From Seminavis robusta (Eukaryota > Bacillariophyta > Bacillariophyceae > Naviculales > Naviculaceae): a stretch of 64,000 nucleotides of DNA. Within the stretch, counting starts at the first letter, position 1, and every line of letters starts with the position of its first letter. Of this stretch, positions 49,052-58,611 are shown in pieces. The stretch covers positions 1-64,000 of the forward strand of contig CAICTM010000211.1 in NCBI GenBank assembly GCA_903772945.1, given 5' to 3'. The notes beneath the pieces are model-generated. The model saw only the letters and a list, made by a program, of their open reading frames with translations, ran no database searches and had not been told where the DNA came from. Made by a program: the position numbers and the translations under genes.

Positions 49052-49785
49052 CTCCTGGCAGTGCGCCTACTACTGATGCTCCAACTTTGGTCGTGGCCAT
49101 CACGACAGTTACAGAAAGGTCTGAAAACTTCACAAGTGTACCAACCACAGCAACACCAACCACAGAAATGCCTGTAACCTCGAACCCAACCACAGCAACT
49201 TCCCGACTGGCGTACCAACACCCTTGCCAACACTTGAACCAACTCCGGGGCCCACGAACAATCCTACGCCAGGACCAACGCTGACCCAAACTCCTGGTCC
49301 CACAAACAATCCTACGCCAGGCCAACGCTTGACCCAACTCCTGGTCCCACAAACAATCCTACGCAGGGCCAACACTTGACCAACCCCAGGGCCAACGTTT
49401 GAACCAACGCCTGGTCCCACAAACAACCCCACCCCTCCCCCCACATTTGAACCGACGCCATGCCATCCTCTAGACCAAGTATGCCCCCTCCTGTAGAGTG
49501 CGATCAACCGCTTCAAAGCCAGACAGAAACTCTTTTCATGACAGTGTCAGGAGATACAACAGCTGTTACAGATGCTTTTCTGACATCTTCTCTGGTGGAT
49601 GCAAGCATGGCCATGGACAATTCCACTGGATGCACTCCAGCAATGCTATCCGCCATGGTTGCAAGCCGTGTTGCTCAGAGGCGGCGAAGGCTGCAGGGAA
49701 CTACTCTTATTGAGTATTTCTTGGGCATGCTCGAGACAAACGCGGGGCAGATCTATCAAGATCCTACCTGGATGACCTACTAGTT
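49052..49785 (+). other. Frame-broken Pro/Thr stalk and extracellular module joining the secreted repeats to the glycosyltransferase
   Basis: The first 400 bases encode, across several frames, a Pro-rich stalk (PTPGPTNNPTPGPT-like). At least four single-base slips are needed to read it through, each next to a short run of C, G or A. From about 49460 to 49783 a single frame encodes a 100-residue module starting VECDQPLQSQTETLF with an AQRRRRLQG motif; it matches the module of the large surface gene at 16.6-25.7 kb. It slips once more near 49760 and then joins the glycosyltransferase frame. It reads as coding sequence with assembly indels rather than a spacer. Confidence 0.65.
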
Positions 49786-52141
49786 TTGGTAAATGAAATT
49801 TTTGCAAGTGTGGGTCTTGTTGCCCTGGGGTTTCAGTCATCGCGGAGCCCAACATCTTCACCCACCAAAGCTCCAACATTGCCACCTACAAATTCTCCAT
49901 CACACGCTCCTTCCGATTCACCAACAAATGTGCCAACTGATCCACCAACTGATCCACCAACTCTTCAGCCAACCAACCCACCAACTCGTCAGCCAACAGA
50001 ATTTCCAACTAATCCACCAACTGACGCTCCAACCGATCCACCAACAGATACACCAACCGATCCACCGACAGAATCGCCAACAGAAGCTCCAACAGAAACT
50101 CCAACAGATCCACCAACACCAGCCCCTACCAACGGAACACAGCCAGTGATTAATGGCCGTCTACAAGATACTGAGGTCTCTGTTAGAGGCAGAATTTCTG
50201 AATTTGATCGAGCCCTATTGCAGGGACCAAATCCGTGTTACATGGTGCACGCAGAGTTTGGAGATGACTTGGATTATCGCAGGCTCTGTCATGACTACTT
50301 GTCCCTGGAGTATATCCAACCAAACTGCACGGGTCTGCCAGATGTTGTCCCCAAAATCGTTCACTCTGTGGGGAAGGATCAAGACCTGAACTACCTGCAA
50401 TTTGCAACAGGTGGAGCCAACCCAACTTTTGTTTTGCAACACCAAGGTGATGACAGTGCACTCGAGTATATACAAAGACACTGCGGAACGGATGCCGCTA
50501 GAGCCTACTCTTGCATGTTAGCACCAGCCTACCGAGCTGATATATTTCGTTTCTGTGCATTGTCTTCGGAAGGTGGCATATATTTGGACGAGGACATCAT
50601 GCCTCTCGTGCCGTTAGAGGAATTGTACTCTCCATGCTCTGCTGCAACTGTTGGTCATGATATTCCTTCTCCAAATGATGGCATTCCTGGAAAACAGATG
50701 AAGATCCTTGCTGCAAAACCTGGGGCCCGAATCTTTCAGTGTGCACTCGACCAAATAATTGAAAATGTAAAATACAGGTGGTATCCAGAGACTCCTTTGC
50801 AGTTGACTGGTCCTCTGTTGCTGCACCAATGCTATGTGCAAAACTCAGAAGATGTGGCCATCACGTATCGTGACACAAGAAATGCCCGCTTTCCCTACAC
50901 TGGACTGCGCCGAGGAGACCAAATCCTTGCCTATGAAGCTCCTCTTTCGGCAAAACACTTTCGGAAGCCTGACTCAAGTGATTACGGAGAAATCTTCTAC
51001 ACACGCAAGGTCTACAGAGAGACATGTGCCCTTGAAACTCTCTTTCGGTTTCCATCCATTGACGATAGAATCAAGTATTACATGGCAACATGGATTGATG
51101 GGCGGAGTGTTGATACAAAGCATGCTTGCGAGACTGTGGATCCATTTCAGGCATCCTCCATGCATTGGGCAAAGACCACACCAAGCATATTCACGTCCAC
51201 TAGTCTGAAACAGTCGTATGGAGTTTATGTGGAGGATGCTCTCAAATATCTTGTATCACATTGGGTACACCCAGAAGAAAGTGTCCCTACATTCATGATG
51301 CAGCTTGGTGACACTAGAGCCAACTTTGATTTACCTGTGATGGTCAAAACGAGGTCAGTGACAGTGGGAGCTGCTTCCCAGCTAGACCCTATCATCGTTC
51401 CGTTGGAAATGGATCGTCATTTTGGTCCGCTAGCAAAAGTTCACGACAGTGATACTGCGTGGGAATTGAAGAAAGGTAAGACAACAGAAGCTCCGATGCA
51501 AATATAAACTCCAATCTCATAATCCTGGTTGCCGTTTTTCGCCGCCATCGTATCAAGAAATTTTAATCTGGCGAGGTGCTTCTACAGGGACACGGCACCA
51601 AGTAATTGAGCAGCTTGTTTCACGGCCATCAAAAGATATTGATGTCGGATTCACAGCTTTGGTTCAGGACTACAGGCCAGTGAATAGGACAGCTGTGACC
51701 AGACCAGCAATGAACATGAAAGAGCTGCTATCATACAAGTATCTTTTGAGCTTGGAAGGGAATGATGTAGCATCGGGTCTCAAATGGAAGCTTTACTCAA
51801 ACTCTGTGGTGTTCATGGCCACCCCCACATGTGCTTCGTGGGCAATGGAAGACCTACTAGTGCCGTACTATCACTATATACCATTGAAAGACGACTTTTC
51901 TGACCTGAAAGAGAAAATTCAGTGGGCACGGGAGAATGACGATGCGTGCGCCCAAATCGCCCAGCAAGCAACAAAGTACATGCAAGATCTGTGGGCGAGT
52001 GACAAGGCTCAGATCGACACAAACCTAATTGTTGGAGAAATTGTATCACGATACCAGTTCTCGTATGGAGAAACCACACTGCAGCAATGCTTGGGAAACT
52101 CTGGGCTTCCTGGTGCGGCACTTGGCCAGCTCCCTCCATGA
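49786..52141 (+). CDS. Bifunctional glycosyltransferase GT32-GT90 (3' part of a larger gene)
   Basis: Exons 49786-51475 and 51558-52141. The frame is open from before 49786 and has no ATG until about residue 150, so it must be fed from upstream. Order: end of an extracellular module; PTDPPT/PTESPT stalk (about residues 20-118); GT32-type domain with PKIVHSVG and the DXD region YRADIFRFCALSSEGGIYLDEDI; then, across the intron, a GT90/CAP10-like domain with IWRGASTGTRH, SYKYLLSLEGND, SGLKWKLYSNS and YHYIPLKDDFSDL. GT32 enzymes (Och1, mannosyl- and galactosyltransferases) and GT90 enzymes (POGLUT, CAP10 xylosyl/glucosyltransferases) use nucleotide sugars in the ER or Golgi. One chain could add two sugars in sequence to a surface glycan; donor and acceptor are unknown. 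Confidence 0.82.
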
Positions 52142-52307
52142 GTGATGTGCCTACTGGAATCTCTGAAAACATGGACTTCCGCGGTGCTTGGGAATAATCA
52201 AAATTTTGACTTATGGCTACTATCGGGAAAATGGCTGCTATCTATGTACTTGTGAATCTAGCTTCTAGTAGATATAATGCCATCTATGGGGTCCTCCGAG
52301 TTCGAAC

Positions 52308-55300
52308 TCAAGGCGCTGCAACCACACTAGCTACGGTATCATCTGCTTTGCCTTGACTCCTGTCCACACGATCTGAGCTATCAGGCTTCCGCTCTGTTGA
52401 CGCGGCCGTCCGAGTGCGGACGCTTCTATCTGAGCTATCAGGCTTCCGCTCTGTTGACGTGGACGTCCGAGTGCGGACGCTTCTATCTGAGCTATCAGAC
52501 TTCCGATCTGTTGACGCAGCGGTCCGAGTGCGGACGCTTCTGGAAGGCGACGTCTTCCGACGGTGTCTTTCTTCGGTCCTGTCACCATCCGCAACACCAG
52601 CTGCTGACGGTCGCCGTCTTGGTGTTTTTGATCTTGAAGGGGATGATTGGTTACCGTCGGCAGACCTCGCTGCGGTCGTCTCGTAAGCTCTTGCGCCGGA
52701 TCTGCTATGAGACGAACGCTCGTGCTTTGCGCTGGTTCTGTCACCTGATCTGCCATGAGATGAACGCTCGTGGGTCGACCTAGTACTGGTTCGCTCGTCT
52801 GCTGGCCTTGTTGCGGATTTTCCATGCCCGTCGGTAGTGGACCTCCCATGCCTGGAACGTTCTTCAGAAGATCTGGTGGATCTCTCATTCATCGGACGTT
52901 GTGAGGATGCACCCTTTGTGCGCACGGTCGACCGCCTCCGGCTCTTTTCCGGCGATCGTTGGGTTTCAGGACCCGTCTGCCCAGCAGCGGCCATTGTGGT
53001 TCGTCTCCTACGGGCTTTGCTTTGCTTTTCTGCACTCACCGCTTCACCTTCGCCATTGTTTCGAGACTTCTTCGTCCTTTGTGTCGTCTGTTCCTTGTCG
53101 TTCTTTGCATTCATTAATGCTGCAACTTCGCCAAGGAAGCTTGTTGGTTCTATGGCTGCTGCTTGTCCAGGTTTCTTATTCTTCCTAGACTTGCTCGCGC
53201 CGTCCTTCTTTGATTTGCGATCTCGAGCCATACTGGGATACATCGAAGAGCCGAACTTGGCTCTTCTGGCTTTGGCCCACTTCTTGGCCTTTTCCTCCAG
53301 CATCTTTTCTTCGTCTTGCTCTCCGGTTGAAGTTTCCCTTGTCGCTTCGTCGCTCTCCAAGCAAGCATTAGCTGTCGTGCCTTCCACCTCAGTGGTAGTG
53401 ACAGTGTCCGTGTCTCTTGCAGGTGAAATGGGAACCATGGAGTTCTTCTCTGCTCCAGAAAGCGCAATTGTGGTTTCTTGTTTCTCGTTCGTGGGCACGG
53501 CAACTTCCTCTGTCGAGTCGCGGCCCTCGACGATTACGGCTGCCGCTAATTCACCTGACAGAGTGTCGCCATCAGACGAAGGTGAGACCTGTCCCTGTTG
53601 ATCGCCTGTGCCTCTGGCAGTGTCCGTTTTGATCACGTCTGCAATGGTGTCTTGCTCGGTGTCTCTATGCAAAGGAGCCGAAGTGTCCGTCTTAGCCGTA
53701 ATGCCAAAGGTATCTTGCTTTGTTTCTGCATTTAAATGAGCCGAAACATCCACAGAGACAGCCTCGTCCAATGGCTCATTGACACGATCCCCTTCCACAC
53801 TGTCGCCATTATCAACAGGTGCCCCTTCATCCGCAAAGGAATCTGGACGGTAATCAGTAGCTGTTGTTGGCTGGATTTCCTTGCATTCTGCTTTTGCGAC
53901 AAGGGAGCCAGCAGACAGTCCTTCCTGAGTTTGCACTCCTTCTTCGCCCACGGCTGCGTCTGCATCAACTGCAATTTCATTGCCAACATCAACAGCAGCT
54001 TCAACGTTTCCGGCATCAGCCAAACCCATTGGCGCGCCCTGGACGTGAGCACGAGGAAGTGCCTCATTCAGGACCGCTGAATCAGGGTCGTTCTTCGTCT
54101 CGAGTGGGGTGGGATCGCAGTTTTCGTTCCCCGTTGATACTTCAGCCTGTCTTGGTTTGTCGGCGCCTTTCTTTTCCGCTGCTCTCACATCTTCGTCGCT
54201 CAAAGCAACCCATCTAGTTTCGTCACTGGTAGGAACATAGTTGCAGGGATCACGGACGGAATGGTCAGGCACACCAACTAAAGCTGCATCAACACTGGAG
54301 GAACCCGCCAAAGCCCCTGTTTCGCCGTGGTCATCTGTGGAAATTGAGTTCTCTTGGTTGCTCTTCGTTGCCACAACAGCATTGTCTTGACTTGCATCGC
54401 CATCGGTGGGATCGCTCTTGTTTACGAGATCTGTTTCCACCACTGACATTGGGACTGCTGACATCTGCACGGAGTTCACATTTTCGATCCCCGAGTTCAC
54501 TCCCTGACCAACCGAACCTGCTCTATCTGAAATGGATGTTGGGTCCGGGCCGTCCAATTGAGCCGTTGTGTTTGCCATTTCCCCCTCTTCCGAATCATCT
54601 TTTGTCGAGCTATCGTCTTCATTGAGGCCCGCTTTCGTATCTAGCGTGGATTGTGACAATATGGATTCGCTGTTGTTGACAGAGATGGCAACTGGCGCTT
54701 CCGCCTTTTCTTCATCGCCTCTTTCGACTGTCGTGCCCAAGACCTTAACCTCGACATCACCATTCAATGTTCTTGGTGTCGTCACTTCGTCTACGTCATC
54801 CCCTCCATCGGGCCCGTTTGACTCAAGGACACCAGAGCCCATGACGATGTCGTCAGTTTTGTGCAATATTGGCTGTTCCCATCCCTCCCCTTCCTTCCTA
54901 ACTACGGCTGATGACTGGCACTCGGTCAACGCCACGCTAAGCTCTATGTCTAGCCCAGAAGCAGTAGTGGCGTCCACAGATTCCAACGTTGGAGCCTGTT
55001 TGCCAGCGGTCCCCTCAAAATCTTCCTTTTCCTCTCCGGTTGTGTCGTTCTCCTCTTCCTTTACACTGAAGAGAAGCACTGGCTCCGAGCTATTGTCCAT
55101 GAGACTAACGACTTGCTTCTCAGCTTGGACTCGTTCAGAGCTCTGTTGGCTGTCGAGATCAAGAACAACCAAGTCACCTGAACCGCTTTCGTTGCCATTG
55201 TCACCGTCGTTGTCGTCATCTGTGTATAGCGAATCCATGGAATCGTCCAACGCATCCGTTGCAGCCTTATCAATGCTATCCTGAACGTGACGATCCGAAT

Positions 55301-57947
55301 TGCTCCCCGGCTTGTTGGCTGTTGGTATGGTATCCACCGTGGCAAACGATGCATTGAGATCTAGCGTGAGCTCCTCCACCGAGGGGGCGGACGACGAGAG
55401 ACGCTTCCTTGCGTAGGAGGGGTTCTCCAATGCTCCATTGATGCCGTATTTGTATTGGTTCCCGTACAAATGGACGTGGTTGTGGTGGCTGTTGCTACTG
55501 ATGTCCAAATCGTCATTCCCGGAAGTGTCCTTGTCATCGTCCTCCATGTCGCTCATATCATCGAGGAGCAGCCAATTGCTGGCTCTTCGTTCACTCGCTG
55601 CTGGAGAGTCCAAGGTTTGCACAATATGTGTTTTCGCACCTGTCTTTTCCTCGACCGGTTTAGATGATGTGGTATTCTCGTGATATTCACCTTCATGTAC
55701 AACCGCCCAATCATCTTTACCTGTAGAGTCATCCGCCGGCGGGATATTGTCATTTTCGGTCTGCGCAGGTACATCAGCATTGGCCGGCAGCTCGCCGTTT
55801 GATTTCGGTTCCGCGGTGACCTGCTCTGACGATACCTCTTGTTCCGTCGAACTCGCTTCGGCATGATCAGATCCCGGCGTTTCCGTCATCGCAGATTGCG
55901 TATTTTTTACCTCCGAATCGTCCAGTTTCTCCGCGTTTGCCTGCTCGACAATTTTTTCTCCTTCCCCAGTTGTTTTCTGTACCTCAGCCAATCCCTCCCC
56001 GTTCATTTCCGTATTAGCGTGGTTCGCTTCTACAGCGCCCCCCTCGCCGTCCTTGTCTCTCTCCAGATAGACATCTTCCTCATCGCTGCTGTTGTCGTTT
56101 GCTGCCTTGGGAGACTCGGAAGGTATCAAAAGATCAATTTCTGGAGTTGTCCCGTCATTAGTGTTGCTTGATATCATGTCCACGAACGCCCTGGATTTCG
56201 TAGGTGTGGACAAAAAGGGCGATTCACTGGATCGTCTTTTTTGATTATCGAGTCGAGTCCGTGCCGTGGCCATGGGATTGTACAAGAATGAGGAGCTATC
56301 ATGGACTAACCCTAACGACGACGAGTTCATTTGCGCCGTGAGTTTGTCTTTTTTATTGCTCTTTTTTGTCTTTTTGTTGTTTTCTTCCTGTTCTGCCTTG
56401 TTGTTGCTGCTGCGTTGTTTGGACGTGGCGAGCATGGCCTTGTATTTGGATTTCTTGTCGACGGGTTTGGGTGCCTTGGGTTTCCAGCCGGGATACCAAG
56501 TTTCCTCTTCGTCGTCATCATCACTGCTGTACGCATTGTTTTGTTTGTTTCGTCTTCTGGTTCGAGGCGCGACGTAATCATTGTCTTGAGCAAATAAAAG
56601 ACTGGCTTTGGCCTTGATGGACGGAACTGGATTTGTGGCAGGGGCAGTATTAGTAGTGAGTTCAATGGTGGCGGACGATGCATGCATTGCACTCCCGTCT
56701 GCCGTTTCCGGATTGGACGTATTTGTGTTGGTATTTGCGTTGGTGCTGACGTCGGTTTTGGTAGGAGGGCTCCCAATGGTCATTCGTCTATTGGCTCGCC
56801 TCAATGGTTTGTGAGTTTGTTCCTTGAGTTTGGCTTTTGTGATTGTTTTGGGCATTCCGACGGTGACTGCCGCTGCAGACGATTTTTTTTGGCGTGCCGT
56901 ATTTCTTCGTTGTTTTGGTGCTGTAGCTTCGTTGTTTGGTTGGCTATTGTTGCTATGACTACTGCTGCTGAGTGATGCAGAAGCGGCCGCAACGACTTGA
57001 AAGCTGCTCCGCCGTTGGGCAGCGTTGGGTGTGGTGGTGGTGGGCGTGGATGATTGCGACTGGTTGGGCCTGGGTCTTGGAATGCGCCGCCTGGAACTGG
57101 CGGTGGAAACGACCGAACCGTCATCTCTCGAGTCGGTTGTTACAACGCTGGAACCTAGTCTGGAGAGACTGGAATGCAGCCTGGCCCTTTGTCTCTTTTG
57201 CTGCTGCTTGAATCTGGCCGGGCTCTTGGGTACGCTTGCGGATAGCTTTGGTCTGGACTTTCGGGGAGTTGACGGGGCAGCGGAAGGGTCCGTGGCAGCT
57301 CTTCTGTACGAAGGCCTTCTGGTGGCTGCAGCAGCAGCAGCAGTGGATGATGACGACGTGCGTGTGGGTCTGGTTCTACCGGTACGTGCAACCTTTGCAG
57401 TAGCTTGCGTGCTTGTACTTGAACCTGGGTTGGGCATGTCCTGTATGGTTTGCTTGCGTCTCTGTATTTCCTGGTCTTGGTGTATTTGCTGTTGCACCGA
57501 CTCTTTGATTCCCTTGAGTGTCATGCCCGTGTCATTCTGGTTGATGTTGCTCAAGCTTCCTGAACCTCCATAGTTATCTAGGGAGTGCACAGACATGTCC
57601 AAGCTATTGGTCAAGTCCACATCCAGGTTCATATTCATGTTCAAGTTCATGTTGCCCATGCTAGAATGCAGTCTCTTGCTGGAACCAATTTTGGAAGAAC
57701 CCACACTTCTCAGAGAAGCATTCATGCTGCTGGTACCGGTAGCTCTCCTGCTCTTGGGTCTACCAGAAGTACTCGTGTTTGGACTCGTGACTGAGCTGGA
57801 AGCAGTGGCAGCATGGCTGTTGGTAGCAATAGGGGAGGTGTCGGTGCGTCTTCTGGCGCTTCTAGCACTTCTGCTGACACTGACAGTGCTTGTATTATGC
57901 TTTTGCCGCTTTTCTTCCAAGCGCTGCAAAAACACAGATTCCACCAT
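52308..57947 (-). CDS. Very large disordered protein, function unknown
   Basis: Single uninterrupted frame of 1879 codons. It starts MVESVFLQRLEEKRQKHNTS, then alternates Ser/Arg/Thr-rich, poly-Ala and acidic low-complexity stretches. Two more ordered islands stand out: WYPGWKPKAPKPVDKKSKY near residue 483 and KAKKWAKARRAKFGSSMYPS near 1552, both with aromatic and basic residues flanked by disorder. The C-terminus is Arg/Ser-rich and ends in three 19-residue repeats (SSDRSVRTRT). There is no signal peptide, membrane helix or enzyme motif. Basic islands in an acidic polymer suggest a scaffold or a nucleic-acid or mineral-associated protein, but that is only a guess. It is convergent with the glycosyltransferase and divergent from the BTB gene. 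Confidence 0.85.
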   Translation of the reverse strand: MVESVFLQRLEEKRQKHNTSTVSVSRSARSARRRTDTSPIATNSHAATASSSVTSPNTSTSGRPKSRRATGTSSMNASLRSVGSSKIGSSKRLHSSMGNMNLNMNMNLDVDLTNSLDMSVHSLDNYGGSGSLSNINQNDTGMTLKGIKESVQQQIHQDQEIQRRKQTIQDMPNPGSSTSTQATAKVARTGRTRPTRTSSSSTAAAAAATRRPSYRRAATDPSAAPSTPRKSRPKLSASVPKSPARFKQQQKRQRARLHSSLSRLGSSVVTTDSRDDGSVVSTASSRRRIPRPRPNQSQSSTPTTTTPNAAQRRSSFQVVAAASASLSSSSHSNNSQPNNEATAPKQRRNTARQKKSSAAAVTVGMPKTITKAKLKEQTHKPLRRANRRMTIGSPPTKTDVSTNANTNTNTSNPETADGSAMHASSATIELTTNTAPATNPVPSIKAKASLLFAQDNDYVAPRTRRRNKQNNAYSSDDDDEEETWYPGWKPKAPKPVDKKSKYKAMLATSKQRSSNNKAEQEENNKKTKKSNKKDKLTAQMNSSSLGLVHDSSSFLYNPMATARTRLDNQKRRSSESPFLSTPTKSRAFVDMISSNTNDGTTPEIDLLIPSESPKAANDNSSDEEDVYLERDKDGEGGAVEANHANTEMNGEGLAEVQKTTGEGEKIVEQANAEKLDDSEVKNTQSAMTETPGSDHAEASSTEQEVSSEQVTAEPKSNGELPANADVPAQTENDNIPPADDSTGKDDWAVVHEGEYHENTTSSKPVEEKTGAKTHIVQTLDSPAASERRASNWLLLDDMSDMEDDDKDTSGNDDLDISSNSHHNHVHLYGNQYKYGINGALENPSYARKRLSSSAPSVEELTLDLNASFATVDTIPTANKPGSNSDRHVQDSIDKAATDALDDSMDSLYTDDDNDGDNGNESGSGDLVVLDLDSQQSSERVQAEKQVVSLMDNSSEPVLLFSVKEEENDTTGEEKEDFEGTAGKQAPTLESVDATTASGLDIELSVALTECQSSAVVRKEGEGWEQPILHKTDDIVMGSGVLESNGPDGGDDVDEVTTPRTLNGDVEVKVLGTTVERGDEEKAEAPVAISVNNSESILSQSTLDTKAGLNEDDSSTKDDSEEGEMANTTAQLDGPDPTSISDRAGSVGQGVNSGIENVNSVQMSAVPMSVVETDLVNKSDPTDGDASQDNAVVATKSNQENSISTDDHGETGALAGSSSVDAALVGVPDHSVRDPCNYVPTSDETRWVALSDEDVRAAEKKGADKPRQAEVSTGNENCDPTPLETKNDPDSAVLNEALPRAHVQGAPMGLADAGNVEAAVDVGNEIAVDADAAVGEEGVQTQEGLSAGSLVAKAECKEIQPTTATDYRPDSFADEGAPVDNGDSVEGDRVNEPLDEAVSVDVSAHLNAETKQDTFGITAKTDTSAPLHRDTEQDTIADVIKTDTARGTGDQQGQVSPSSDGDTLSGELAAAVIVEGRDSTEEVAVPTNEKQETTIALSGAEKNSMVPISPARDTDTVTTTEVEGTTANACLESDEATRETSTGEQDEEKMLEEKAKKWAKARRAKFGSSMYPSMARDRKSKKDGASKSRKNKKPGQAAAIEPTSFLGEVAALMNAKNDKEQTTQRTKKSRNNGEGEAVSAEKQSKARRRRTTMAAAGQTGPETQRSPEKSRRRSTVRTKGASSQRPMNERSTRSSEERSRHGRSTTDGHGKSATRPADERTSTRSTHERSSHGRSGDRTSAKHERSSHSRSGARAYETTAARSADGNQSSPSRSKTPRRRPSAAGVADGDRTEERHRRKTSPSRSVRTRTAASTDRKSDSSDRSVRTRTSTSTERKPDSSDRSVRTRTAASTERKPDSSDRVDRSQGKADDTVASVVAAP
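52372..52542. repeat. 57-base tandem repeat, three copies
   Basis: TCTGAGCTATCAGACTTCCG-type units start at about 52372, 52429 and 52486 with 57-base spacing and few mismatches. In the minus-strand gene they encode three copies of a 19-residue Arg/Thr/Ser repeat near its C-terminus. Confidence 0.85.
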
Positions 57948-58611
57948 GGTCGACTTTTATTTTTCAAAGAAGTGCGAAAAGCCGTTGGTTGGAGAAACTC
58001 AGTCGTGCAAGAACCGAATTGACGATTGATCTTTCTTCTGGTTGTGTTTGTTTCTTTGCTGTTTCTTCTACTTGTAGTAGCTAGTAAAAGCGACAATGGC
58101 TAGCTAGCCACCAGTTATGCAATTGGAAAGTATATCATACCAATTGCAAAGGTTCCCTTGTCTTTGTTGCCTCGTGTTGTCACAAGTCAAGTGGTATTGG
58201 TGGGGTCAGGGGTCGCGCAACAGCGGGTCTGAAAAGCGTTATGGAAAAGAGAATGTCGCTGGTGACCACGACGTGGAAAGTGGAGATCCACGCTTCGGAG
58301 TCGGCGAAAAGGACCTTCTTATAAATGAGGGCTTTGTGGCGAAATGTGACACGTACTTAGTAAAGAGTGCCGCCCGGATTGTTAACGTCGTTTGTCGCCA
58401 ATCATCCCACCTCTCTAAGTGGGTGGCGTCATCGCATGCCGCGCACGATATCTTTTGGGTCGACCAAGTCGACTTTGTTGGAAGCAATCGCCGTTGCTTT
58501 TGTTGCGAACGCAGCCACAAACACAGCGTTCGAAGAATCGAATCTCACATCAATAAAATAACGAGCAGCAGAACAGAACCAACAAACGATCAAGTAGTAA
58601 GTAATTACACC
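57948..58611. other. Intergenic, divergent promoter region
   Basis: Between the disordered protein (-) and the BTB gene (+). A plus-strand frame is open here from 58117 in phase with the BTB gene, but it has none of the BTB protein's character, and the ATG at 58612 has a better context (ACACCATGAG). It probably holds leader and promoter. Confidence 0.55.

Noticed and set aside
52285-52330. GAGTTCGAACTC, resembling a tRNA T-arm
   Set aside because: No D-arm, anticodon arm or acceptor pairing could be placed around it on either strand, and it overlaps the end of a coding frame.
58117-58611. In-frame N-terminal extension of the BTB protein
   Set aside because: Composition is unlike the rest of the protein, and the ATG at 58612 has a better context.
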